This document shows, piece by piece, positions 11,750 to 24,406 of a stretch of 64,000 bases of DNA. The notes beneath the pieces are model-generated. The model did no database searches, had not been told where the DNA came from, and saw nothing but the letters and a program-made list of their open reading frames with translations. The position numbers were made by a program, and so were the translations under genes. Origin of the DNA: Triticum aestivum (taxonomy: Eukaryota > Streptophyta > Magnoliopsida > Poales > Poaceae); contig NC_057796.1 in NCBI RefSeq assembly GCF_018294505.1, positions 186,520,270 to 186,584,269 of the forward strand, read 5' to 3'. How positions within the stretch are numbered: the stretch's first letter is position 1; each line of letters opens with the position of its first letter.

Positions 11750-12730
11750 TTACGGGTAGAACTTGCGAAGATGCTCAATATTCCATGAGTTTTGCACTTT
11801 AACGCCATCTTCGGTCTCCAGACGGACTGCACCAGGTCTCATGACTTGTACTACCCGGTAAGGGCCTTCCCACTTTGGCGTCATCTTGTTGGAACCCTTG
11901 GCGGATTGAACACGCCTAAGGACAAGGTCGCCTTCCTCATGGCTCCGGGCATGAATCTTGCGGCTATGATAGCGGCGCAAGGCTTGCTGGTAGCATGCAG
12001 CACGCACAGCGGCCTGGAGACGATCTTCCTCAAGGAGCATGGCATCGTCATGCCAGAGCTGTGATTGCTCTACCCCATCATAGGCAAGTACTTGAGGTGA
12101 CCTGTATATGAGTTCCATGGGGAGCACTACTTCTACCCCATACACTAGGGAGAAGGGAGTTTGGCCGGTGGCTCGATTCGGTATCGTACGAAGGGAACAA
12201 AGAACCACCGGCAACTCGTCGATCTAGCGTCTGCCACACTTCTGCAGCCTATCAGAAGTTCTGGTCTTGAGTCCACGCAGCACTTCATCATTCATGCTTT
12301 CGGCTTACCCATTGCTCCAGGGATGAGCAACAGAAGCAAAGTATACCTTGCTTCCAAGGTTTTGGATATACTGCATGAAGGCACGGCTCGTGAATTGGGT
12401 GCCATTGTTAGTTATCTTGGCGGGCACTCCAAATCGGCACACCAATCCTTTCATGAACTTCATAGCTGACAGTGCGGTCACCTTCCTCACTAGTTCCACT
12501 TATGGTCACTTTGTAAACTTGTCGATGGCAACGTACAAGAATTCAAAGCCCCCAGTAGCATGGGGGAAGGGGCCAAAGATGTTAAGCCCCCAGACCGAAA
12601 ACTGCCAGGATAAAGGGATCGTCTAGAGAGCTTGAGCTGGTTGGTGGATGTTCTTGGAGTGGAACTAGCAGGCTTCACATTTTGTGACTAGCTCGGTCGC
12701 ATCCTAGAGGGCTGTGGGCCAGTAGAAACC
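11750..12730 (-). pseudogene. Element C integrase, broken
   Basis: The C-terminal part (11750-12214) is open for 154 codons, with the ATGQTPFSLVYGVEVVLPME signature of Gypsy integrases and a tail ending NIEHLRKFYP. The core part (about 12305-12499) reads RFGVPAKITNNGTQF and ASVAHPWSNG. In related integrases the first motif is normally TDNGTQF, so a catalytic Asp appears replaced by Asn. Zinc-binding and first-Asp regions lie in 12500-12730 in shifted frames (a CEAC.FHSK-like stretch). Integrase inserts the element DNA into the host chromosome; this copy is inactive. Confidence 0.8.
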
Positions 12731-13663
12731 CTACCGGAAAGCCTTTTCAACCAGGGCTCTTGATCCAATGTGGGAGCCACACACACCTCCATGTATTTCT
12801 ACCGGTAGTTTCTGTCCATCTTCCTGGCAAATGCACTTCAATTTCACACCATTTGGCCTCTTTCTGTATAGAGTGTCATCGACAAACTGATACATACTGG
12901 CCTGTCGGGCTACTCTTTCAGCTTCTTCTTGCTCTTTGGGAAGTTCTCCTATTTGAAGGTAGTGGACTATGTGTTGCGCCCAAGTTGGAGCCTGCGGCTC
13001 GACAACAAGGACTAACGGCACTTCTTCGTTCGGTGGAGCACTTACCTCGACCATAAGAACTTGTGGTTCCATGGGAGAGTGCTGCTCACCAACCGAAGTA
13101 GGGTTGTCCCCGACAGCCTCTCTACCGGTGGATTCATGGAGCTCTGCCAGGAGATACTTGCTGGAGTCCGACTTCCTTCTTTTTCTGGCCACCATTGAAG
13201 GGGATACTGATGGTTGAGTTAGGTGGACGACAAAAGTCCCTAGTTCGATAGGGAGCTTTTGTGCGACACACTTTGACAAGTGATCGGCAATGTTGTTCTC
13301 CGCACGTGGCACATGCTCGGCTTGCAACCCATCGAAGTGTTCCTCTAGTTTTCTCACCTCCTCTATGTATGCCTCCATCAATCGGCTCTGGTAATCCTTG
13401 TTGACTTGTCTCACAATGAGGTGCGAGTCTCCGCGGATGATCAATTTCTTGATTCCCAACTCCACCACAATTCTGAGCCCGACGAGGAGCCCCTCATACT
13501 CAGCAGTGTTGTTGGTTGCCTTTTCCGGGGGAAAGTGCATTTGAACCACATACTTAAGATGCTCTCTAGTGGGCGCTACAAGAAGCACACCATCTCCAGC
13601 GCCTTGTAACGAGAAAGCACCATTAAAATACATGATCCACTCCTGAGGCGCTTCCTTGCCGGG
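12731..13663 (-). pseudogene. Element C second (archaeal-like) RNase H and linker
   Basis: A 300-codon open frame (12731-13633) starts near MYFNGAFSLQGAGDG and continues NNTAEYEGLLVGLRI, then RGDSHLIVRQVN and HVPRAENNIADHLS: the ordered blocks of an RNase H fold with acidic residues at D/N, E and D positions. The first block has FNGA where FDGA is usual, so one catalytic Asp may be lost. The end (GSHIGSRALVEKAFR) leads into the integrase N-terminus. The insertion of B cuts the polyprotein a few residues upstream of this domain. Confidence 0.75.
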
Positions 13664-14253
13664 TGTCGTGGTTTTGTCACGGCATATGTCCTAGTGTGAG
13701 GACTTGTCGTGAGGCCATCGCAACTAGGTAGTAGCTTGAGAGGGGTTGAGTGGGACGAGAGACGTGAGGTTTTTTACCCAGGTCCGGCCCCTCACGGTGG
13801 AGGTAAAAGCCTACATCCTGCTTCATTGATATTGATCATGGTGCTCACGATTACAAGGGTGCTCTTTGGCTACCTCTCTCTCAAGAGCTATTGACTTGTC
13901 TGTCCCAACTTGTCCCTCTTGGGGTGCCCTGCCCCTCCTTATATAAGTTGAAGGGGCGGGTTACATGTGGAGTCCTAGCAGGATTAGGACTATTCTATTA
14001 CAAATAGAATCCTAGTCTTCCTTCCCTTGTAAGGGAAATATTCCTTATGCCTTCCTTCTTAAACCGGCCTACCATAACATGAGCCGGCCTACTGGGCCTT
14101 GGGCCTTGTCATCCATGTGACACGCCGTCGGGGTCATTAGTGAGTCGCCAGCCTTCGGGCGGGTTACCGATGAAGCGCCAAGTCTCGGTCGGGTCATATA
14201 TCCGGCCGGGTCATATATCCGGCCGGGTCATACCGCGGGGTATATCCCCAACA
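13664..14253 (-). repeat. Element B 3' LTR (left copy)
   Basis: The copy is 590 bp, near-identical to 32030-32617. A TATA-like box (CCTTATATAAG, 13937-13947) reads on the minus strand. On the plus strand it ends CGGGTCATATATCCGG (the CGGCCGGGTCATA unit repeated) then CCCCAACA. Confidence 0.92.
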
Positions 14254-14268
14254 TTAGCCCCCGGTTTA
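14254..14268 (-). other. Element B polypurine tract
   Basis: Read on the minus strand, AAACCGGGGGCTAA directly precedes the TGTTGGGG start of the left LTR. It resembles the internal CTTGGGGGCTA copies found 0.5-1 kb away. Confidence 0.8.
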
Positions 14269-16554
14269 ATTTTGGTTCCATGTTAAACTGATCCTGCAAA
14301 ATACACACAAGAACAAATTTGACAGGTTGTGCTCCAAATTAAAAAAAATTCTGAGCCGGCACCTGATCATCCTCAAGTCCGTGTCATCTCCTTCTTCTAG
14401 AAAGTCCGGGCCAATAGACCAGCTTCATAGTCAATTTGCTTGTAGAAAAATATTGTGAAACCATTTGAACCGGCCTCCAATGCTCTAGTTTGACAAAAAT
14501 ATTGGTCTTGAAATACTAATCTGATTTTCAGCCGGCTTGAAGATGTAGATCTTGCCAATTTATGATTGCCAAAATCGCCGGGTTATAAAACAGATGATGC
14601 CGGGCCAATCTTATGGCGACTTAGTGCTTGCTTTTGTAAATGTAGCTTTCCAATCATTGAGTCGGCTCTCTAAACCTTTCCATGAATAGCTTAGAGGAAA
14701 TAAACTTTGCAAATTTCTCCAATAATAATATAATACCAGGTTTGCTCAAAACTGAGAATTTGAAGATGTTCCTCGCTTATATGCATATTACCTTTAGCCC
14801 CCAAGTCTTCAGAGGAGAACGTAGTGATAGCTTAAGACTTGCTTTAATATAAATGATGCAACTTTCGAGAAAACCGGGTTGTTCATGTAAGTCGCCAATC
14901 ATGAACTGCACATTTTGAACTTCCCATGTGTAGCCCCCCAAGTGTCGGGTCATTATACAATAATGAGCAGGGATTTTATAGATCTAATTATGTAGACTTG
15001 AACAGCAATATGTAGCCCCCAAGGGCCGGCTCGGTAAGATAATACCGAGCTGGGACTTTACATGTACTTCATTGAAAATAACATCATATGACGTAATCCT
15101 CAAATTTCGAGTTACCTTTGACAGGAGCAATTAGTAGCCCCCAAGGGCAGGCTCATCACGATATGATGGGTCGGGTCTTCAATAAGGCGAGTTAAAAATG
15201 ACCTTGCATTAGCCCCCAAGTGCCATGGTGCATGCTTGTAGTGACATGGGACTTGCATACTTGATGTAATCTTGATTTGAATAATGTAGACCCCAAGTGC
15301 CGGGTTGTATGCCTACAGCGACTCGGCACTATTCCTTCCATTGTAAATAGAACCATATCCATTGTCCGGATGATGTTGCTAAAAGCCTTTGCATATCAAT
15401 ATTGAACCATGCTCTCTAGTGTGAGCTGGTATTTTTGGATGAAGGAATAATAGCCACTATTCTGAAGCGGCTTTGAAAACCTCAATTGTCAACACTAGTT
15501 ATGATAATCATAATAAAAATCCGACCATGTTGGCTATTAAAGATTTGAATAACATAATCTGGTATGAAAACCTCAGTCATTCAATACCATAATGGAAATA
15601 CAGCCAGGTTTGGCTATTAAAGATTTGAATACTTTGTCTGTTGACAAGTAAATCCGGAGTTAAATACCTGGCGGCTCTTAGCCGATGGTGACTTAATGCA
15701 CATTCATTGGAATCCGGGATTTTTGTAACCCGACGGCTTATAGCCTTTGTAAAATAAAGTCAAGAATTGATAACCCTTTTGAAACACCAATTTTAATCTT
15801 TGATGATGGGCTTGAATTTAATCATTTATGTAAACCATAGCTCTGCATATCCTGCACAAAATTTAGAAAACATATGCCTTGGGGACTTAACGTCAAAAGC
15901 CAGGGCGGGTAACAACCCAAACATAATATAGTCTTATGCAATTATGGAAAAGACTATAATTAAGGCCATCGAAGCTAAAATATACTGGCGACTTAAAGTC
16001 AAAAGCCAGGGCGGGTTATCAAACCTCGCATATTCTTATAACCAGGAAAACATACCTGTAGAATTGACTTATGCTGCCGGCTTACATCGCCATATCCAGT
16101 GCGGGTGACAACCCAAAGATTTGTAAGTGCATGATTTCAATTGTGCAATCCAAAGTATGCTAGCGACTTAAATTCCATAGCCAGGGCGGGTTACCAAACC
16201 CTCTAGATTGACACCATGGTGACACTTTGATAATTATAATCCATACCGGGTATCATCCCGAAATCATGAATTGTCATGATTGTGATTGCTCAAGGCAAAA
16301 AATATCCTGGCGACTTAGTATCCGCTATCAGCGTGGGTTACCAAACCCAAAATGCTCAATTATGAGTCATATGATCAAGGCTGCATGGCCCGAATTGAGA
16401 AAACCATATGAAAGAAGGATATAAATCTAAAATTTTCAGAAAAACAGAAATCTAGAAAAATCAAGGCTTTCATAGGCCGCCAAGCCTAAAACCCATGTGC
16501 TTTCATGGGCCCCACAACCACTGAGTCAATCCTTGCACACCGTAAGTCGGCCCT
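14269..16554 (-). other. Element B internal region, left part, with motif arrays
   Basis: No reading frame of note is present. Two arrays fill much of it. The first (14795-15305) repeats TAGCCCCCAAG at 14795, 14931, 15013, 15135, 15210 and 15287 (the last degenerate), each followed by a CGGGT- or GGCTC-type inverted pair. The second (about 15890-16350) repeats AGCCAGGGCGGGTTA/AACAACCC-type blocks roughly every 85-110 bp. The last bases, GCCCT (16550-16554), are the target duplication of element E. Confidence 0.75.
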
Positions 16555-16987
16555 TGTCACATCCTAGCTAGTTCATGCATTAGAGTGTTTCATCATGTTT
16601 CTTTTTTTCCAGAAACTTGAAATGGGGAAGACAGAAACCCCAGCACCCCCTGTTAACAACTAGGGTTTACTAAAAATAATTTCAATGAACCTGAAATGCC
16701 CTTCTAAAATGTTCATCATCTCTGCCTTGGTCTTAAACCACTGCCAAAAGTGATGCATAAATTTCTAGGACATCTTAAGGTCACTGGATTAATCCATTAG
16801 CTATTTGATTTTGGGCATTTAAATAATATAAAATATTTCAAGTGCTCAAATAATTCCAAACTAAAATGTTCCATGCCATATAAATTCTAAACAGTGGCCA
16901 TGTGCATTTTGGTGATTTTAGGAGATGCCTAAGTATTTTTAATAATGCAACAAACTTACAGAAAAATAGAAAAACAATTTAAATAAG

Positions 16988-16990
<3 letters not shown>

Positions 16991-17022
<32 letters not shown>
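16991..17022. repeat. AG microsatellite in E 5' LTR
   Basis: An uninterrupted run of GA dinucleotides, with a matching run at 24372-24402 in the 3' LTR. Confidence 0.95.
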
Positions 17023-17027
<5 letters not shown>

Positions 17028-17029
17028 CC

Positions 17030-17780
17030 AGAGGCCACTTACCTGGCGCCCACCCGCGGCCCAGCAGAGGCCCAGCCCACCCGGCCGTGCCAGTCATCCT
17101 CCACCTCTGCCAGTAGGTAGAGGAGGGACACCGCGACGCCGCCGCGCGCGCCACGGCGTCACCTGCTTGCCGCCCGCGCCTCTGGAGGATCTGGACGACG
17201 CCCACGTCGCCCGCTCGACCGCCCCGACACCTCATTCGCCCCCTGCACCTCTCCCTCGCCTCGCCTCCGCCATGGCCGACGCTGCCGAGCTCGCGCCGGC
17301 GTGAACCTCGCAGCCACCGTGCTCCCCTCGCCTTCCCGTGCTGTCCAGCAGCTCCGTCTCGACGCCCTCGTCCTCTCAGCCGAGTCAGGCAACGCCGAAC
17401 GGCCTGCATCGCCCCCTGCACCCTCGACTTCGCCGCCTCTGCTCCGAGATCGCCGGCGACCTCCCGACGTCGTCAGCCCGTCCCCGACCGCGCCGTTTGC
17501 TTCTACGTGACCGCAGTGAGCTCCGCTACCTTCTCCCCCTTCTAGTTCTCGCTCTCGAGCTCCGTAGCAACTGCACGTAGCTCACCCGCACGCGCCGCCG
17601 CCGAGCTCGTCGCCGGCGCCACTCCGGCCACTCCCCGGCCGCGCCACCCCCACGGTTGGATGCGGACGAGCGTCCGCATCCCGTAGCTGTGCTCCGCGCG
17701 CCAAACGGCGCCCCGTAGGGCAAACCCGTGGCTCGCCGCCGCGTCTGGCCTCGCCGGCGGCTAAACGCCGGCGAGTTGAC
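17030..17780. other. GC-rich island inside E LTR
   Basis: This strongly GC- and CpG-rich segment (copy at 24410-25160) gives long but spurious frames on both strands (Arg/Ala/Pro-rich, no domains). It looks like promoter or first-exon type sequence that became part of the LTR, but I see no gene to name. Confidence 0.5.
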
Positions 17781-20530
17781 CCCGTTTGACCCAGGCTGAC
17801 CCCCTCCCCTGAGTCAATGACAAGTGGGGCCCGCCTGCTAATTAACCTGGATTAACTTTTAATTAATTCTAAATTAGTTAGTTTACTAACAGTGACACTG
17901 ACGTGTGGACCCCACACGTCAGGTTTGACCTGGACGACCCCGCTGACCAGCTGACGTCACCCTGACGCAATGCTGACGCATTAATTTAATTACTGGAATT
18001 ATTTTTATACAGGAAATTCCAGAAAATACCCAAAACTTCTAAAAATTCATAGAAATTCAACCATAACTCCAAATGAAACAAATTATATATGAAAAATTAT
18101 CAGAAAAATGCAATCTATCCATCTGTATCATTTTCATGCATGTCAAACTAAGTTATACCTGCTGTATAGGTGAAAACATGATAATGACATTTTAAATGCT
18201 AAATGTGGAGTTTGCATATGAACCCTTAGTTCATATGGACTTCATTTAAACTGTTGTTAGATGCATTAATGTAAATCATAACATTCTTGACATGTCACGA
18301 CCATGCATCATATTGTTGCATTGCATTGATTGTGTTTCCTCTCTGTTGCCGGTAATTGTCCCCTCTCGATAGCCGTGATTCCGACGATGAGTTCGATGAC
18401 ACCGATGAAGAACTATAATATCTTCAGAAGTGCCAGGCAAGCAAACCCCTTGTTCATTCCGATACAATCCCACTCTCTCGCTCCTGCTCTCTTTTACTGC
18501 ATTAGGACAACAACGATTCATCTGTTACTTGCTGCGGTAGTTGAACCCCTTATCCTCTGCATGACCTGTCATTGCCACAGTAAATAGATGAAATGCACTA
18601 GCATGAGTAGGAGTTGTTTGAGCCCTGATGTGCCTACTCATTCATGCTTGTTTGTCATGCCTGCTACTGCTTAGAGTTGAGTCGGGTCTGATTCATCGGG
18701 GATGAGTTGGAATGGTGATGAACATGTCCTACTGTGTGTGAGCTAAGTGTGTAAACACGATTTGGTAAAGGTAGAGGTGAGAGGCCATGTAGGAGTACAT
18801 GGTGGGTTGTCTCATTGCAGCCGTCCTCAGGAACCGAGTTCTGTGTTTGTGATCCATGAAACAGTTTCTACCACGCATTGGGCCTGAAACCAATGCACCC
18901 TCTCGGCTTCTTAATCACCCTTGTCCTCTGCCAGGAGTTGCAAGTAGTTTCTGGTGTTTGTAGTATGCTGGAGGCCGTGGGCAGCGCTGACCCGAGGGGT
19001 GGGCTGTGATGCAGTAGGCACGTGGCCGGGTATGCCAGGCGCCCGTTTGGTGTCACGGAACCCTGTACACATCGTTCGGGGCCGTATGTGGAAACCTCGG
19101 CCGGACTCCCTGCAGATGGAACCTGAATAGGCGATAAACCTGGACTAGAGACTTGAGTGTTTAGGTAGGCTGTGGCCGACACCCTCGCTGGGCTTCCGCT
19201 TGAAGGTTGCCGAGTACATGTCGTGTAAACGGCGGTAAGTGGTGAGAGCGTGTGTGACGAAGTACACCCCTGCAGGGTTAATATGATCTATTCGAATAGC
19301 CGTGTCCGCGGTAAAGGACTTCTGGGTTGCCTATAACAGTTCATAGACAAGTGAAAGTGGATACTCTAAAATGCGCAAGATAAGCGTGAGTGCTATGGAT
19401 GGCGTTCTCGTAGGGAGACGGGAGCGGATCCATAGTGGAGTATTGATATGGTGAATATGTGGACTCGTGTGCGCCACCTCAAAAGAGTTACTTGCAGTCG
19501 TAGTTTAGGATAGCCACCGAGTCAAAGCTGGCTTGCTGCAGTTAAACTCCACCACCCCCTTTGTTGATACCGATGCATATGTAGATAGTTCTGATGTAAG
19601 TCTTGCTGGGTACATTTGTACTCACGTTTGCTTATTTTATGTTTTGCAGAGAGACGTCAGTCTCGCTAGTAGTTCCGTGTGGACTTCGACGTTTAGCTTG
19701 ATACCTCAGCTACGATCTTGTGCCCTCGGCAGGATCTAGTAAATAGTCAGGCTTCTCAGCCTTTTTCATTTGTAGATGTCTGTACTCAGACATGTTAAGC
19801 TTCCGCATGTGTTTGACTTGTATGCTCTGAATGTTGGGTCATGAGACCTATGTTTGTAATATCTCGCTCCTCGGAGCCTAATGAATAAGTACTTGAGTCG
19901 TAGAGTTATGTTGTGATGCCATGTTGTATTTACACATATCGAGCATATTGTGTGTATGATTGAAATGCTTGGTATGTGTGGGATCCGACAACCTAGTTGT
20001 TTATCCTTGGTAGCCTCTCTTATGGGGAAATGTAGTCTTGTGCTTCCATGAGCCATAGTAGTCCGCTACAGCCCGGTTCACCGGAGTCCTGCTAGCCCAG
20101 CACTACTGCTCCGGAACACTTGACTGGCCGGCATGTGTTTCACTTCGTTCCTGTGTCTGTCCCTTCGGGGAAATGTCACGCGGTGACATCCGGAGTCCTG
20201 CCTAGCCTGCTACAGCCCGGGTTCCCGGAGTCCTGTTAGCCCAGTGCTACAGCCCGGATTCGCACGCTGCTGACCGACATGCTCGATGTTGATTCATGTA
20301 TGCCTGTCCCCGTAAGTTAGTGCCACTTTGGGTTCACGACTAGCCATGTCGGCCCGGGTTCTCTGTCATATGGATGCTAGCGACACTATCATATACGTGA
20401 GCCAAAAGGCGCAAACGGTCCCGGGCCATGGTAAGGCGACACCCGTGGGAATACCGTGCGTGAGGCCGCAAAGTGATATGAGGTGTTACAGGCTAGATCG
20501 GTGTGACTTAGAATCGGGGTCCTGACAGCG

Positions 20531-20544
20531 TTGGTATCAGAGCC
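20531..20544 (+). other. Element E primer binding site
   Basis: TTGGTATCAGAGCC lies four bases after the CA end of the 5' LTR and matches the initiator tRNA-Met PBS used by many plant elements. Confidence 0.9.
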
Positions 20545-22250
20545 TGACTGCCTGTAGGATTACCAAGCCAAACTGGTCGAAGTTGAGTCTAGAAATGCTT
20601 TAGTTATATAAGGGAATTGATTGTGGGAAGGGAACGTAAGGCTCTTTTTACTCCTTTACCTTATGCCCTTCTGATCTGAGTCACCCTCTTCTCTTCTACG
20701 GGGATTAAGAACTAGGCTTCTCATCTTTCTATCAGGATCACGTGTTACTAATCCGTAGACTTGTAGGATTGTTGGATTTAAGCCCCAGTTCAGTTTCTAC
20801 TACTTCCGTGTGTTCATAGTTGGTCTCGGAACCTTGATATTGTGCTTCTAAGTGGTTATGCCACCATTTTTGCAGGATGTCTCAAATCCTTTGAGCATTT
20901 ACAGCCGTTATGCTGTCCGAGTCATCCCAGGCTTCTAAATAATCTGATGCATTTGCAAATCCCTTCTTTCCGTTCTCGATGTTCCTTTGGGCCAGATTAA
21001 CCACACTAATCGTTGAGTTGAGGTACTCTGTTGCCTTGACATATATGTTGGAGTTATTATTATGACCCTAGGTGTCTTAGAGGACCACTTAGTAATCTAG
21101 CAATGCTTGCATCCCCAGTGTGATGATTCTGGCCATTATTCTCGAAAGCATCCCGTGATGCCATTTAGTTAGTAGGCATTCTATTTCTGGGTTCTTGAGC
21201 CCAAGATTCACTCCACTTACCTCCTGTTGATAGTGTTTGCTCGTTCCTTTAGGATATTAGTAACCTTGCGACAGTCCTCGAGGTCCGTGGTATTTCCTTC
21301 TTCCAAATACCATGAACCATTATGGCAGAAGTTCTTTTAACCAAAAGATCACAACCAGGGCGCTCTTGAGGAGTACTCCATTCATATTGTGACTCTGCCA
21401 GTCCTTCCTCCTCTGCATGGGTTATCCGGAAGAAATATGTTGAATTTGTTCGACATACTAATCCATGCATCCACAACTCAGAAAAACATATGTTCCTTTG
21501 GGTTGTCCCTCTTTAGTTATTTTCTGGCCCTCGTCTATCAATTGATAGTCAGGAGTAATTGTGCATTTGTGTTATCGATGCCTATTATTCTTGTGGTCTG
21601 TCAAGCCATTCTAATCCGGAATGACTAGGAGAAACAAACTCCAGTACCTCGTCCATCTCTGGGATTGGGTCAAAGTAGTTGTATTCCGCAGATCAAATGC
21701 CTAACCAGCTTTTGTTCTGTTCTACCTTCGAGTATTACCCCCTTTATGTCGAGAATATCGTAGGAATTGCACCACCTTTTGTGAATTCTTGACGCAGTGA
21801 TACTCCTCGCCATCATCATTCATTTCTCGGTCCCGTGTTATTGTAACCGGAACACCGACAAGTGAATCGTGATGCGTGAAATCAATACTCCTAGCAACTC
21901 CGTTGCTTGGTAGTTAAAGGACAATAATTTCATCCTTAGCGTGTTGGTTACTGAATCACATCCTAAGGTTGATCGTGCTACCTAGTCCTTATTTCCGGTG
22001 CACTCTTCGATCAATGAGTTAGGATTATTCAATCCCTTGCTTATTTGATCATATCGTCTTGCTCTGAAAGGCGAGATTGTTCTCGAGCCTAGTAACATAT
22101 CGGTGGTTCGTGATTTCCTGAATATCTTCTCGGAAGTATCACCAGGTTGCTCCCTGACCGTTATGTTGAGCTCGTGATCAAGTTGGTTTCCTATAAACCA
22201 CCCCTTCTCCAAGAATCTGTGTTGGATACCCCTGAGCTGGTTGGTTGAGC
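20545..22250 (+). other. Element E internal region, gag-less part
   Basis: Between the PBS and the first recognisable pol relic no open frame or gag motif can be read; the sequence is rich in stops in all sense frames. Probably decayed gag and protease or replacement sequence. Confidence 0.5.
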
Positions 22251-23935
22251 TAAACAACAACTTGGAGAGTTGGAAGATAAAAGCTTTGTCCGACTTAGTT
22301 CATCATTAAGGGATATCTTGGTGTGTGTGTGTGTGTTAAAGAAAGATGATATCTTCATTGATTGACCCTCGTGATCAGTTGTTGGATCTATTATCTTACC
22401 AATCTTTGATTTGAGTATGGGCTATCGTCAAGTCAAATCAGAACCAACGATGTTCGTAATGTTGTCTTACTCGTGGTTGATCCCTCGAGCATACACCATT
22501 ACATCTTTTAGGTCTGACCAATGCTATCACCGTGTTCACACGATGGTGGAAGTCCAGTGATATGGAAATTCCGATGAGTTGCTGTTGAGCCCATCAGCAG
22601 CATCTTGTTTTCCCCATGATTCGTGTTAAACATTAAGCTAGTGTTGGAAACTTTGTAAACAATGCCTTCATGTTCCGTTCATGAAGCATATGTTTGGATG
22701 AAAGTAGTGACTTCCTCTAATTCACGTGCATCTGATGCAAGTTGCCGTCGTGGATTTGAGAAAGTCAATGTTGCTTCTTTTGGAATCATCCCAAAATCGG
22801 TCATGCATACGTGCGAAGTATTCTGTGGTTCGGAGACTTGCAACCTTCGTTCTATATGTGTTCCTAGCACACCAAGCCACTGATTGATTTGTTCAAGGAA
22901 AAGGAGTTGTTGTGCAAATCCTAGGTCATGCACAAGACTTCGTTACCCTAGATGATGGTTCCCCACCTGAACTCGGTAGTGTTTTATCATAAGACTACTA
23001 TGTGGTCATGCTTGTCTGGGACAGCGTGTTCACATGTGTTTAGCAGAACCAGCTCATGTTTTGGAGCTTGCTATCTTAGTTCATTCCTCGAGAATCTCGC
23101 AACGCCATCTCGTCGAATTGTGTTGCAAACTTTCTTTTCAGACATGCTGAGTCTGAAGTATCCTATCACCAATCGGATCTGAATCTCAGGCAGATATGAT
23201 GGTTGGAACATTCCCAACGGTTGCATTTTGTTCCCAGCTTGCACCCCATCGTGCCAATTTTCCATGGGCTGCCCTTCTCAGCAGTTGCTGTCCAGGTCCA
23301 TCTTCAAAGGTGGACTTACCATGAGTCCCATTCATTTCCGATGATAAGCAAAAATCATCCATTTCGTTGTCTTCAACAAGGTAGTCCACATCGTCCATTC
23401 TAGCCCGAGTGTGTCGTTCTCCCGAACTCCCTCGAACGATCGTTTGTGATTGCCTTAGGCTGGCATAAAGAGTTTCAATGATATTTATATCAAAAGTAAT
23501 TCTTTTTGCCACTTGAGGGAATAATTCTACGAGTCACCTTTCCCAAGGTGCCCCATTATGGAATCATGGCAATTTTCCTCGCTGCTTTGAAACCCTCGTC
23601 AAATTGTTTCTTCCGCCCCTCCTGATGCATGTTTTGCCTCTCAGCTCCAGAGATGTTTCTATATCTCATTCCGTGAATTGATCTTGTGATCATTAAGATG
23701 ATCCTAAGTTGCTCGAATCTCAGAAAGATCGATTCTTCTAAAATTCTCTCTCTCTATTCGTTGTTATGTTGGATGTAGTTCTCAAAGCAAGACGTCGAGA
23801 TCAAGGTGATGCAATGAATCAACATCTTCGAGAAGAGCAATTGGATCATGAAGATTGTGTTAGTTTGTGTCCCCTCTGTCTTCTTACCTCACGTCTTGAA
23901 TCTCGGGACGAGATTCTTGTTTAGTGGGGGTGAGT
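22251..23935 (+). pseudogene. Element E pol relic (RT-RNase H)
   Basis: Short blocks of Gypsy pol are visible in changing frames. Near 22408 DLSMGYRQVKSE matches the RT block usually DLRSGYHQIKI. Near 23170 QSDLNLRQ followed by a stop and WLE matches the RNase H tail block TQPDLNLRQRRWLEL. The order and spacing fit pol, but stops and frameshifts interrupt every few dozen codons. The last bases, TCTCGGGACGAGATT and the purine tract, fit a Gypsy 3' end. No product is possible. Confidence 0.55.
23920..23935 (+). other. Element E polypurine tract
   Basis: TTAGTGGGGGTGAG directly precedes the TGTCACATCC start of the 3' LTR. Confidence 0.75.
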
Positions 23936-24368
23936 TGTCACATCCTAGCTAGTTCATGCATTAGAGTGTTGCATCATGTTTCTTTTTTTCCAGAAACTTG
24001 AAATGGGGAAGACAGAAACCCCAGCACCCCCTGTTAACAACTAGGGTTTACTAAAAATAATTTCAATGAACCTGAAATGCCCTTCTAAAATGTTCATCAT
24101 CTCTGCCTTGGTCTTAAACCACTGCCAAAAGTGATGCACAAATTTCTAGGACATCTTAAGGTCACTGGATTAATCCATTAGCTATTTGATTTTGGGCATT
24201 TAAATAATATAAAATATTTCAAGTGCTCAAATAATTCCAAACTAAAATGTTCCATGCCATATAAATTCTAAACAGTGGCCATGTGCATTTTGGTGATTTT
24301 AGGAGATGCCTAAGTATTTTTAATAATGCAACAAACTTACAGAAAAATAGAAAAACAATTTAAATTAG

Positions 24369-24406
<38 letters not shown>

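Larger units (their letters stand above)
16555..20527 (+). repeat. Element E 5' LTR
   Basis: The 3,973-bp copy contains an AG microsatellite (about 16991-17022), a GC-rich island (17030-17780) and a long 3' part. Most of it is nearly identical to the 3' LTR, except for 18030-18595 (strongly diverged) and about 107 bp around 19549-19650 that the 3' LTR lacks. Confidence 0.92.

Noticed and set aside
20531..20544. Possible tRNA gene
   Set aside because: Only the 3'-end complement is present, at the place of a primer binding site; no cloverleaf.
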